Source of the DNA: Dermanyssus gallinae
Lineage: Eukaryota > Arthropoda > Arachnida > Mesostigmata > Dermanyssidae
Direction of reading: 5' to 3'
DNA length: 64,000 nt
Assembly: GCA_003439945.1 (NCBI GenBank)
Contig: QVRM01003936.1
Location: 1 to 64,000, forward strand
Below are positions 53,961-64,000 of the stretch, in pieces. The notes under the pieces were generated by a model. It was given only the letters and a program-made list of their open reading frames with translations, searched no databases and was not told where the DNA came from. Position 1 is the first letter of the stretch. Every line of letters starts with the position of its first letter. Position numbers and translations under genes: made by a program.

Positions 53961-55220
53961 CTGATGGAAGCTCTGCCTTAGAAAGCTCTCTACTGCAGGC
54001 TTTGTCAATATATTTCCACAAACGCCGCGATTTAATGTCATTAAACCGATTTTCATAGAAAGCCTCTCTGGCTAGGCAAATAGCGCGTAAATACCTCTTT
54101 CGAGCGCATGAGTACGCTGTTTTTGTCTCAGGCGTCAAGTGCGTACGATACCTTCGATAAAGCTTGTTCACCGTGTGCCTCAACCGACAAAGCCCCGGTG
54201 AAAAAGAGAATGTGTGGCTGTCTCGAAAAGAACCAGGACTGTCCAGACTAATCTTTGGAATTGCTTGGTCATAAATCTTGCTCACGGTAGCCCGAAACGC
54301 TTCGAAAACTGAATCAACATCTAAAGCTTCGTAGACGTTGATCCAGGAGGCTCGCAGTACCAAGTCAAGAAATACATCAATACTGCTCTGATCATGCCGC
54401 CTATGCAAAATGGGTATGTCCCTTCCAGGTACAACCGAAACGGGTTGACCGTCGTTGACAGAGATAATGATTGGATAGTGATCTGAAAATAATGGGGTTC
54501 TAATACAGCTGCCTCGATAGAACTAAAAACAGAGCAATTAGCTATAGCGACATGATCTATACAGGTTGCTGAGCTGGGACGGGTTACCCTATCTATTGTG
54601 TGAGCAAACCCCTCGCCATAAAAAAAAGGGAGGGTTAGCTAAAATATTGATATTATTATAAAAAAGGAGGAGGGTTAGCTAAAATATTGATATTCGAGTC
54701 CCCTATTAGTATGGAAGGCAGGTTGCTACTTCGCGGCAATAAAGTTTCAAGGGTATCCAGCAGCACGTCACTGTGACTGACACGACATGAGTAAAAAGCC
54801 ATTATAAACCCCTCAAACCCTCGATCGTCTTTACATGAATACACACCGCTTAGACATGACCATCGGGACTTAAAGGGATCGAAAGGAGAGTATTGCAGAA
54901 GTGTTTTTCGCAAAAATTCCGACTCCCCCTCCAGGACGATCATTTCTGCAGGCAGTGATGAAGTTATAGCCACTAATTCCGTGAGTAGGACAGTCCGAGT
55001 CTTTTAGCCAAGTTTTACTTATGGCAACGACATTAAAACCAAAGCCATCCTGAATCATAAGGTTAGCAATTGATTCTAGCTGCCCCTGCTTTAGCAGGCC
55101 ACTAGTACCGGCATTAATATGAAAAGCTGCGAATGAATTAACACCTAAGCGCATGTCATTCCAGAGCAAACCCTTTCTGATGTTCTCCAGAGACTGCGGA
55201 GCAATGTAATTTAAATTCAT
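53961..55220 (-). pseudogene. JK endonuclease part of ORF2
   Basis: ORF2 starts near 55220 (MNLNYIAPQSLENIRKGLLW). Fragments of APE-type endonuclease follow: VVAISKTWLKDSD near 55020, GYNFITACRNDRPGGGVGIF near 54970 and SILIGDSNINIL near 54700 (GDFN reads GDSN). The linker to the RT is broken (54408-53866). Frameshifts lie near 54900 and 54640. A duplicated 29-bp stretch containing gagggttagctaaaatattgat occurs twice at 54628-54692. ORF1 lies just upstream on the same strand. Confidence 0.7.
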
Positions 55221-55341
55221 GAGTTATAAAAAAATGCGTTAACTACTTTAGCTTTAAAAGAGCATCTAACATCGGTGTTAGAAGATCTACGAGCTCTTGA
55301 AGGAATTGCGCAGCTCTTAGACTAAACACTTTTATGATATC

Positions 55342-56830
55342 TTAGAGAGGCGCAATCACCGTTGTCAAGAACTTATCGCTGCCTACAGCTTTCTTTATAA
55401 GAGACTTCTTGGGTTTCTTCGTCGAGCGCAAACGATCTGTAGCTTCAGGTTTGGGAACCGGTTTGGCAGTGTTCTTCGGATTAGTTGTAGCACCGGGTAA
55501 GTTCATCCGTACCTCGGATCCCGAGGCTGAGTCGACCACTACTGATCTCACCACGGCCGCATATGATCGGCGAGAAGTTTGAGCCAAGTTGGAGTCATTT
55601 TGCGGACTTTCTGTAACAGGACCCGTTGCCTCCAGTGGCACCGATTCGACCACCTTGACTAAGACGGCCGTTGGAGATTCCACAGCCACTTGATGTACTA
55701 ATCTAGATTCCATCAACACTTTGCGTTTCTCGATCTCGCAGGCACGCACTGGACACGCCGTTAAGAGGGACGAGTGCGGTCCTTTACAATGAACGCACTC
55801 GGCGTCATTTTTACAGTTCACGGCAAGATGCCCTTTCTGCCCACAGTGCCGACAGGCAGGTTCATTCCGACAGTTTGCCACTATATGCCCAAACCTACAT
55901 ACAGACAGCGGTAGCAAGAGAGTGGGGTACCACCTGACATCACTACCTTGTACGAGCGGAAAGCCAGAAAGACCTTAGCTGGTGGTAATTTATTAAACTG
56001 AAGAAGCACCTTGTCCATGGGAATGCTAGAAAGTACATCACCAGTTTTACGCTTGATCATATCTATTTTGGCTGAGACAACGCCAGCGCCTTGAAGAGCT
56101 TCTAGAATGTCCTCGTCGCCAAATCCGCGATCGACACCATTAATTTTTGCCCAGTAGCTGGCCAAATCGTGACACTTGGCCGTAACTTGAATGCCCAAGA
56201 CTGAGTCAATATTTACTGCCTCTTTTGCTTTATCCGCAGTATTAAACCACAAGTTGATAAAACCAGGCTTGGATTAAGGTTTGGCTGAGGGAAATAACCT
56301 GGCCAATTCGCTACAGAGGGGCAATAGTTTCTCCGTAAAAGGTACTTCCGAAGTAGTCGACTCCGCGTTTACCAAGCTCGCCGACCGGCGTGCAATCACG
56401 ACTCAAAAAAGTCCCTTAGAACGCTTGATTACGCCCTCCCGTATAGCCTGAATTTGGCCTCGTACCTTGTTTATACGCTTAGCTGCGTGTTTATTGACAA
56501 CCAGATCCCACCCATTCGATGAATTATCTGATTGGTCAGCAACGTTTGGGCCACTAGAAGCCTCTCCAGTCGGCGCACCCGATCCGCCTACACTTGCCAC
56601 CGTGCAATTCGTGGTGCAGTCTGTTGTCTCTATTGTAGAAGTTGCCGGAGCTGGCGCCGATTCAACAGTTTTGAACGTCGCATTGCATGTACCAGCCTCG
56701 TTCATGGCGGCCGCTGTGGATGATGTCGCTATAATCCCTTTGGGTGCCACATCTGCGACACGTGCCGAATCATCATCTCCGTCACGAATAGTTACCGCAC
56801 GTTTACTACTCTTCACCCGTTGATTCGCAG
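55342..56830 (-). pseudogene. JK ORF1, gag-like with zinc knuckles
   Basis: Starting from MKSSKRAVTIRDGDDDSARV (56816), a Thr/Ser/Ala-rich N-terminus runs to TGA near 56403. After a short break the folded middle is readable (KEAVNIDSVLGIQVTAKC near 56215, KVLLQFNKLPPAKVFLAFRS near 56010). One frameshift near 55900 leads to the knuckles CRFGHIVANC, CRHCGQKGHLAVNC and CVHCKGPHSSLLTAC (about 55900-55755). A basic tail follows (STKKPKKSLIKKA) to TAA at 55342. The layout is that of Jockey/I-type ORF1 proteins, which package LINE RNA. The order ORF1 then ORF2 on the minus strand is intact. Confidence 0.78.
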
Positions 56831-57200
56831 GCGGCCTTCAGCCTAGTAGAGAGGGCTGCTTTTTTCCTTTGCTCCATTCAAGTTTTGTTGATCACCATGC
56901 CTTAGCCACACCACGAACCGACACACTGACTACACAGATAATGTAGTATTCTTTAGTTGTAGCCTTTTCAGATTGAAACAAGCAATGGATTGACTAGTTA
57001 CAGTCATGGGTGAAAAGGGCTGAAAACTTAATTGGGAAGGGATACTAGCCATGAAATTTCAAAGAGGCGGCCGGGGCGTGACGTGCTTGCAAAACAGGGG
57101 AAGGAATTAAGATTTGTAAATAAATTTACATGCCTAGGGCTTACTTTATCAATAAAGGGCAGTAGCTTTTGATTACACGCAGGAGAGGGTTAAGAAGGCC

Positions 57201-57211
57201 ACTATCGCAGC
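57201..57211. repeat. Target-site duplication of the R1-A-type insertion (left)
   Basis: actatcgcagc, repeated at 58249-58259; both lie in ZT-1 coding sequence. Confidence 0.9.
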
Positions 57212-58248
57212 TTTTTTTTTTTTACTGCTGAAACCTCTCAGCATTACTTTGGGGGATTACGGGAATCCAGACGGACATGCGCCACCCCAGCCATGGTGAC
57301 TAGTCTGGGACTCGCAAACTCAGTAAACCCGCTTCCCCCCCACCCCCAGGGATCGGTAACTGCGTAGGCATTGCTTCGAATCCATGGGAGTGGTCTTGCA
57401 CCAACTCCTACATTCTACTCCAATATGGCATCATCCATCGTCTCATGTCTGCCTTGGTGCAGCTCAGACGCGTCAGCCAAACCATTAACGCCTTCCACAG
57501 CTCCGCCACCTGGGGATGCGTCGAGAGTCATCGCCTGGAGCGTCCCTGGCTGTCCCTGCCTAATCCAAGGCTGGTTCGCCTTTGCTGCCTATTTCCCCTT
57601 CTTTCCCTGTCACCTACGGGCGCTCCCTCTCGACTGGATCGGGGGCTATTGTTGAAACGAGCTCTCCTGGCAGTTTCCTTGGCCACCTTTAAGGACATGA
57701 TAGTCTCGAAGAAGGCACAGGACTCCCTCCACGCCTTCGCCGAAGTCAGCATGTGTGCTACAACCTTCTTGATCGACTTTCCTCTCACGGTGGTCGCACC
57801 CGCGTCTCTGGCTTCTTGGAGGGCCGGACACCGCAGAACTGTGTGCTCGACATCGTCCGTCTCACCCGATCTGCATAACGCGCAGATGTCGACACTCGCC
57901 TTGTTAATTCTTACCATGTACGTTTGGAACTGGCCATGCCCGGTCAGCATCTGTGTCGTCCCATAAGACAGCTCACCGTGGTTGCAGTCGTACCACGCCT
58001 TCAGGTCAGGGATGAGGTCTCTGGTCCAGCTCCCCGCGGGCGGCCTCCGAGGGTCTCCCGGCTGCACTGCGGCCCATTCTTCATGCCACCGGGCGATTGT
58101 TCTCGATCTAGCCGTTGTTAAGTCTAGATCGCCATCCTTCCATCTTTCGGCCCGTTCACTTGCCAGCAGATCCCATGGCAGCATCTTAGACAGGACCAAG
58201 AGGGCCGCGGTCGACACCGTGCGGTAAGCCCGGCAGACACGAATGGCT
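57212..58248 (-). mobile_element. R1-A-type fragment (1037 bp) with TSD, minus strand
   Basis: It is flanked by actatcgcagc at 57201-57211 and 58249-58259, an 11-bp duplication. The poly(A) appears as T's at 57212-57223. On the minus strand it encodes IRVCRAYRTVSTAALLVLSK, like IRVSRAYRTISTEALLVLAK of R1-A. It continues through the CCHC CALCRSGETDDVEHTVLRC (about 57900-57842) to TAG near 57528, then a 3' UTR similar to R1-A. The frame from 58248 to 57528 is open. It is 5'-truncated near the RT thumb and diverged from R1-A by roughly 25-30 percent, so a sister subfamily. Confidence 0.9.
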
Positions 58249-58493
58249 ACTATCGCAGCTGCGGCAGTTAAATGCCCATATATGCTTTCGGTTAAAGCAG
58301 CAGTCGCTCGTTTTGTGATACAGATAGCACCCATCGCACCCCCCATATGGGATAAGTTGGGAGTGAACGAATGTTGTTTAATTGAAGGGGTAAGGTTTTT
58401 CTCTCTAGGGGTATTTGAAAGCGCTGTAGGGACGAGCACTGCTTACAGAGGATCTGCAGAAACGATGGCACCTCAAAAAAATATGCGCCTTTG

Positions 58494-58505
58494 ACGTTTA
58501 TATGC
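58494..58505. repeat. Target-site duplication of the ZT-3 insertion (left)
   Basis: acgtttatatgc, repeated at 62755-62766; both lie in the ZT-1 C-terminal coding region. Confidence 0.88.
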
Positions 58506-58669
58506 ACAAATTCCATTTATTCACACATTTAATGTCGATAATATCTGAGTACCAAGATTTGGCTCGGCGTCAGGAGCTCACGAATGCAGTTACAATAATT
58601 GTATAAAATTTAGAATATAGACATGTACAATACAAAAAGTTATAATGACATTAAACGGGTTAACTGATT

Positions 58670-61440
58670 TAGAGACCCAATGTTCCTACAAACAAGACCG
58701 TGATATCTGGAGCATTCGGTATGACAATATGTACAATCTACAGTCAACATTGGGGTCGTGGAAGCCTTCCGCACTGCATAGGTGGTGGTGGTAGCCGTGT
58801 ACCGAAAAACGCACTATCACATGGCGATTCGATCGGTCGGGCCCTTTCCACGCGTCGTCAGTCATTGCAGGTGCTATGAAGATATTAGGATCTATGTCGG
58901 CCAGTTTGTCCTGCTGAAGCTGAATGAACGCCTTGTATGCCTTTGTCTTCTGCAGCCCATACATCGTCCGTATATCTTCTACGAATAGCGAGGTCCCTGT
59001 TAGTACATAAACCAGGCGGTTGCGAGTGGAGGAGTGCAGGCCCAGAACACGCTTTAAGAACGCGGGCTTAACTCTCTTCAGCGTTGCGAGGTCCTTCATT
59101 TTGAAGTGTCGCTATATCAGCTGCATTCCGTATGTAGCCGTTCGCGCGACTTTGAGATGGAATAGGCGCAGGGCGGTGTCAATGGAGAGCTTCTGGGGCG
59201 CGTCGATTATTGTTGACGCAATCAGAGCCTTTTTCATCCGTTGTTCAACGTGCAGGCGGAACGCAGTCCCTGTTGTAGTGAGAGTTATGCCGAGGTATGT
59301 AAAGGAATTTACATACTTGACTGGCGCATTCCCCAAGCGGAGTTCGTCGCTAGCAGCCGGACGACCTCTACTGCGGAATTTGAGCGCCTCAGTTTTACTG
59401 TTGTTGATGGTAAGACCAACCTCGCTGACGTACCTCGTCATTGTGACTATTGCTTGTTGCAAGTGGTGTCTGCTCGTACTGAGCATCACCAGATCGTCAG
59501 CGTACAGATTGACTTTGACGAGCAGAGCCTCGTGATGATCCGTGATGGTAGAGCGCTTATGAAGACCGCGAATAGTAGCGGGATGATGTTATCTCCCTGT
59601 GCGAACCCCGACGTCTGCTCGAGACTATCGCGTATCACTACCCCGTCGTCGATTGAGATCATATTCTTCTGTATAATAGCTCTGAGGAGTTCTAGTATCC
59701 TGAGTGGTACAGCAGATTCCGCGAGCTTCTCTAACACTATCGGGCGTGATCCTGAATGGAATGCTGCTTTCTTACTCGACAAAAATGAAATAAATAGGCT
59801 GCCCGCGCCTTGCTAGCGTCGATTGCACTTCTTTCATCAGTTTTTGGCACGCCGAGATCGTCGATCTGCCGGTCCTAAATCCATGTTGTTCGTCGGGATG
59901 GACTCCTCTGGACTCAAAAAAGGTGTGAGGCGGCGGACTAGTAGTCTGGATAGAAGCTTGTAAACACAACTTTTCGTCGACATACCTGTCCAGGACGAGG
60001 GATACGACGGGCAGCCTATCCCTTTCAGAATGACAATCACCACACAGTCTCTCCAGTTATCCGGAACCTTTCTCTGAGCCAGGCAGGCATTGAAGAGAAA
60101 TGTTCACTGCGGAGTAAGTACGAGGGCTGACTCCAGGTGTTCGCTATAAATGCCGGCGAGCCCGCAAGCCTTTCGTGTAGGCAGATGAGCGATGGCTTCA
60201 TAAACTTCTGCAATTGAGAAGTCTTCTTTCAACTCATCTCGCAAGAGTTCGTCGACCTCGGACCATACACTGGTATATTGAGAGGCGTGCGTTGGAATCG
60301 TATCCTTGGCCGCCAAGACATTTCTGAGGAGAAAGAGAGAGAGCGACTGCAGAGCGTCTTGCTTTACTGGGACATGTGGACCTGGTTAGCGCTCCGCGGC
60401 GTAGCCATATAAGGCGCGCGTTCAGCTTCTATCAGTAGTTTTTGTTTGCGGAGGTTTTGAAATGCAGCTTTTCGCGTTCTTAAGAGTCCTTCTGTACAGA
60501 GACCTCGCTGAGACTAGCAGAGAGTTCATGATGGGGTGAAACTTGCAAAGTTCTTTTAGCCGGATTTGAGCTCGCTTGACCTCGATGCAGTCTCTGTTCC
60601 ACCACTGTCTATCTTTGGGCTTTAGTCTCGGTCTCACGCAGGTCTGGAGGCCGCTGGTCAATAGGTCATTAAAAGCTGTAACATCGTCATCCGCCGCCGC
60701 TCTCATTATCTCCACGAACTGTATTAGCTTTCTCTCGTCTAGGCTGAAGGAGCCTGATCGACGAGTATCTGAGGCCCTGGTCGTTAACGTTATTCGTTAA
60801 CGGCTATTCGGAGACCGACCGGAACGTACCAAGTGCGGCGTTCTCCTTCGCTAAGCGGGTGATCTGCGCCCTGGAACACAAGCTCGTCATTCGAGAGATT
60901 CGTGCCAAACAGGTCTATTGTTGAGGACCTCATCGGTCCCATAAACGTAAACACTGCCGGATTGTTCGCAATTCAGAAACCAAAGTCGGATAGCACATCA
61001 GTAAGGAGCGACTGTTCTGCTATCACCCGGTTTATCGAGTCTTGCGTTAAAGTCTCCAGCGACGACGGCTTTGCCGTTTCGGGGGATCAGTTGAAGGCAG
61101 CGAACGAGTCTCTCAATCATCAGCCACGAGCTTTCGGCACCCGGTGGCCTGACGTACATAGCAATAATTCTGATGACTTCCCCACATAACTCAACACAGT
61201 TATCCTCAGCGAGCACTGGATCTAAGCTTCCCAATCGGTGGTTGTATAACACAGCCATTCCCGAACTTGCACGTCCAGTCTGGCTTAGGCGGACGGCGAG
61301 GCAGGACACTGAGTAAAAGTTCGGTAGATGTATAGAGGCGGTAGACCAGGTTTCTGTCAGAATGACAGCATCTACAGAGACAAACGCTGACGGGGGCATT
61401 AGGCGTACGGAGTTTGAGGGTCTTCACAGTTCCAAAGAAC
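58670..61440 (-). pseudogene. ZT-3 ORF2: endonuclease / RT with zinc tail
   Basis: Endonuclease: VDAVILTETWSTASI near 61370, GRASSGMAVLYN near 61270 and AVVAGDFNARLDKPGDSRTV near 61060. After several frameshifts the RT is visible: LLRDELKEDFSIAEVYEAIAH near 60240, EQHGFRTGRSTISACQKLM-type sequence near 59870, and GFAQGDNIIPLLFAVF near 59600. Across a frameshift near 59490 the YADD box reads LYADDLVMLSTS. Thumb: FTYLGITLTTTGTAF near 59310. Tail: RFSVHGYHHHLCSAEGFHDP near 58800, then CTYCHTECSRYHGLVC in the shifted frame near 58735. Decay is moderate and all domains are present. Confidence 0.78.
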
Positions 61441-61734
61441 TAGTTGTAAAACTTTCATCTCCGGATTTTCGCTTTGGACCCTCGACCCTTCTGTAGTGCT
61501 GTCTCAATAAAGTCGCTCAGCATGGGTTTGTCGGGTCTGGGAGACGATCGACGCCCGCTTGCTCGCAACAATTGCTGCTTCGTACGTTCGTTCGTACGTC
61601 CTCTCACAGGTCCACAGCGGTCGTACGGTTGGTTGCACAGAAGAGAGACCAGACGGTCCAGTATCGCCGGGTTCTGGTAGCTCGGGGTAGGTACTGGCAT
61701 CTTCTCTTTTGCTTCGTCGCGAGCGCACTCAATT

Positions 61735-62478
61735 TTGAGATGTTCGTCGACGAGCCGCCCATATTTGATTTGGTCGGGATTTTGACTTCAAGACTCCGGC
61801 GAACTCCTTGGCGAAGAAAACGTCCTTGTTGAATTCAATGCATTCGTCGTATCCACAGATGGCAATGACATGAGTTGGTTGTTGGGTTTTTCTCCAAGAA
61901 ACCCTGTGCTTGTGTCAATGCCGTGGCTGCACCTGACTTCGAACACACACGGATTACTAACGGGGTCTTCTTCAGTAATTGTTCGAGTATTTTACCCTTC
62001 AGCTGACGGACGGTTTTATCTCCAACAATCAACACCGATTTTGGGGCTACGCTGGCTTCCCTGCTTACCAACTTCAGTTGGTTGAGTAACTCTATCAGAC
62101 GCATCATGCAATGCGTTCGTAGGCCTGTTCGCTATGTTAGCCACACGTTCTTCAAGAGCCCTCAACTGTAGCGCTAAATGAGTAGCAAGGTTTGCATAAT
62201 CACTTGTGAGGGGTTCTTTGTCGAGCACTGCCAAAAACTCCTCGGTGGTCGTTTTCGCAGCCTGCAATGAGCAAATACGAAGAAGCCACAATGCACCGCG
62301 TTCTCCGCTGGGGTCCTTTTCGTCACCGAACTTGCAAGCTAATATGTGAAATTCACGTTTACATCCTCCCCACCTAAGTAGAGCACCACTCAAGCAATCA
62401 TCACCTACATCTACTACAACACATTTCGACATCCATCGTATTCGAATTCTCTGTGCCATCCAATCCAGCAATGCACAG
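61735..62478 (-). pseudogene. ZT-3 ORF1: PHD-like finger plus SGNH/esterase-like domain
   Basis: After MAQRIRIRWMSKC (about 62460), zinc-ligand-like residues follow: DDC, GGCKREFHILAC and LLRIC, a degenerate PHD pattern. A short helix-prone linker (ALQLRALEERVANI) comes next. The second domain reads SVLIVGDKTVRQLKGKILEQ, then VIRVCSKSGAATALTQAQGF. After a frameshift near 61880 it continues HVIAICGYDECIEF. This resembles the SGNH hydrolase pattern (GDS..., then a GxND-like block) of the ORF1 esterase known in CR1/L2-type LINEs. Here the catalytic GDS Ser is Lys and GxND reads GYDE. ORF1 ends near 61735. The PHD-plus-esterase reading is an inference from pattern. Confidence 0.55.
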
Positions 62479-62754
62479 CGATTAACACTCAGCTCATGAT
62501 GTTTTCTCGGGAAACAGCACAACTGTCACGTGACGACCGAGGCGGATTAGCGCGCGAGGCGAGGTGTCCTACGCGTATACACTGGATCTAGAAAACAAAT
62601 TCCTGCAGCAACACTTAGCCCAGCGACCTCACAATACATTGTTTTGACACCAACTGAGTTCATAAAGGCTTCTAAATATAACTAGGAAATCGCCGAAAAA
62701 TCAACGAGAGCGGTCAGCACCGATGCACATCGGCTGAAACCGAAACCGGAACTA

Positions 62755-62766
62755 ACGTTTATATGC
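62755..62766. repeat. Target-site duplication of the ZT-3 insertion (right)
   Basis: acgtttatatgc, identical to 58494-58505. Confidence 0.88.
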
Positions 62767-63164
62767 GAAACTGGCAAACCAAAATTATTAAGGTAGACAT
62801 AGGAATTGATGGGACAGCAGCAGTAAAAAGCCCTGGGTCGAGAGCTAGCGGGGTGAAGAAAGATCGGCATTTAACTACGGCCTTTGCAGCCCACGGATTT
62901 CATCGCGTTCTGTGCAACATGAAGGGCTTCCATGAACCACAAGACGCATGTCGATGCAAACCATGCTAGAGTAAATGTGATAAATACCACGGCGCGGTTT
63001 GTCCGGCGGTTCGGTCTATAGCCGAACTGGCAAAATGCTAGATTGATCGCTGTGTCGAAACACCGTGATCTAACATAAACACATTTACTCTGCCCGGGTG
63101 TTAATAAATAAATAATAACTGCGATCGGGCCATTGCACTAAACCTAATCCTAAACAACATGAAA

Positions 63165-63570
63165 TAAATAGATAAAATACAAGCTCATTTTGTGAAGTAC
63201 ATGCTCGGACTGCCGCGAAACGCATCGACAAGCTTGGGGCTGGAACTATGCCAAGAGCCAAGCTTTGTGGAAGACCTTATCCTGAACAAATACGATTACA
63301 ATGCGCTAGTCGTAGGCAATATCGCGCTCACAGAAAAAAAGCGTAATTTGAATTTTGCCATAAAAAGTTTTGCTGACGGGCCTGCATTCACGACAGACTG
63401 TTGGAAGCAGGGAATGCAAGCAAATAGACGCATAGTTTGTAGACTCACCTGGCATGGCTATTGTCAACATTATGCCTGAGAGGGTATTGCTTTAAAACTA
63501 AACACTGTGTATGTAAATATTGTGACACATGTAATATTGACCGATACCACATACTGCAATGCAAGTAAAT
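63165..63570 (+). pseudogene. ZT-type LINE tail fragment
   Basis: The frame starts near 63165 (KIQAHFVKYMLGLPRNAST), aligned with FLKRVLGLHSSTRN of ZT-3. CQEPSFVEDLI follows, which is FVEDI in ZT-3. The tail LTWHGYCQH is followed by a frameshift near 63476 and by CVCKYCDTCNIDRYHILQC, the same zinc-ligand spacing as in the other ZT elements, then TAA near 63567. It is 5'-truncated in the thumb and follows directly on the ZT-1 3' end. It represents a fourth ZT subfamily. Confidence 0.65.
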
Positions 63571-64000
63571 AGAAGCCGGTCGGACCTCTCCTCCCTTTAT
63601 TAGGCTCAACGGGCGGCTTTAAACTTGTACAGGGAAATCTCCATGGAGCCTACGCTTCAGAAGTGCTCTAACACTGACGCCTTTGCAATCACCACCTAGC
63701 GTTTCTATCTATTTCGTGTCGGAATCGCTTATATAGTATCGGCAGAATCAAAGTTGTAGGGCTAGTGCAGGTTGAATGCTGTGATGTTCCGGGCAATGAG
63801 CGCCAGCATTTTGATTGGGCACCTATTGGTAGCAGCAGGTAAACGAATGCATGTGCTCGACTCACCGTTCTTGTATTCCTGAAGGCATGCAAGCGCACCT
63901 ATTGTTGTGCAGTGACTCGGGAATTCGAGTGTGAATTTGCCGGCCGTTCTAGGATAAACTAACACTGGGTAGTGCCCTCAAAATTGAGGATGAATAACGC
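63571..64000. other. No gene seen
   Basis: Short minus-strand frames of about 65 codons (63689-63965) show no recognisable features. Confidence 0.5.

Larger units (their letters stand above)
58506..62754 (-). mobile_element. ZT-3: full-length or nearly full-length LINE, 4.25 kb
   Basis: A 12-bp duplication (58494-58505 / 62755-62766) delimits it. On the minus strand it has a 5' UTR of about 250 nt, ORF1, ORF2 and a 3' end reading gaataaatggaattt. It lacks poly(A). It is a relative of ZT-1 and ZT-2 with the same type of zinc tail. Confidence 0.88.
52040..63113 (+). mobile_element. ZT-1 copy 2, split into four segments by three nested insertions
   Basis: The segments are 52040-52178, 56930-57211, 58260-58505 and 62767-63113. 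Joined in order they follow the ZT-1 copy at 38239-39280 without large gaps: about 1014 bp against 1042. They cover RT motif B (GVAQGDGLSPLLF near 52073), the thumb, the zinc tail (HGFHRVLC, CRCKPC, TAG, SKCDKYHGAVC near 62892-62997) and the 3' UTR. The copy is 5'-truncated in the RT. The YADD region is where the first insertion landed. All three inserted elements are antisense to it. Confidence 0.88.

Noticed and set aside
57528..58439. A 303-codon minus-strand ORF as one protein
   Set aside because: Its first 63 codons are the antisense of the ZT-1 host and the rest is the inserted R1-A-type fragment. The TSD at 58249-58259 marks the boundary.

Overview
This window is repetitive DNA from an animal genome. 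The elements point to an arthropod: R1-clade and R2-like non-LTR retrotransposons, LINEs with PHD-type ORF1, mariner and Tc3-like transposons, and long (TA)n and (ATT)n microsatellites. Species cannot be named from the sequence. No host gene is established. The best host-gene candidates are a minus-strand ORF at 21309-21941, a small ORF at 46620-46919 and an exon-like segment at 40238-40367. There are no prokaryotic operons, rRNA genes or CRISPR arrays.

Family labels are mine. R1-A and R1-B are APE-endonuclease retrotransposons of the R1 type. RLE-1 is R2-like, with N-terminal C2H2 fingers and a C-terminal restriction-like endonuclease. RLE-2 is a second endonuclease-tailed family with a YLDD catalytic box. 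ZT-1, ZT-2 and ZT-3 are LINEs that share a C-terminal zinc-binding tail (HGYH...C-x-C-x2-C...YH...C). JK is a Jockey/CR1-type LINE.

Layout. 1-4196: nearly intact R1-A, its 5' end outside the window, sitting inside an R1-B copy. 4197-7137: the rest of that R1-B copy. 7138-7892: (TA)n with a second R1-B 3' fragment, split by an R1-A fragment. 7893-9622: RLE-1 copy A. 9623-12267: the 5' half of an R1-B copy on the minus strand. 12268-13761: (ATT)n, a tRNA-like SINE remnant, (TA)n tracts and an RLE-2 fragment. 13774-17345: a 1-kb fold-back element, a mariner relic and a Tc3-like relic. 18992-20268: an intact mariner in (TA)n, followed by a 75-bp palindromic mini-element. 20400-23500: mostly unique DNA with the 210-codon ORF. 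23514-25245: RLE-2, minus. 25636-28556: third R1-B copy. 28605-30250: RLE-2, plus. 31225-34203: RLE-1 copy B. 34860-39280: ZT-1. 39290-41948: unique DNA. 41967-45927: complete ZT-2 with an 18-bp target-site duplication. 47494-50570: ZT-2, minus. 50560-51950: RLE-2, plus. 52040-63113: a ZT-1 copy split by three nested antisense insertions (JK, R1-A, ZT-3). 63165-63570: a ZT-type tail.

The elements show a history of insertion into insertion rather than joint function. R1-B ends repeatedly abut (TA)n tracts. An amber codon is kept at one conserved Trp position in three R1-B copies. Two unrelated reverse transcriptases lost their catalytic box by internal deletion. The 52-63 kb nest can be peeled back to a contiguous host element of about 1 kb using target-site duplications.
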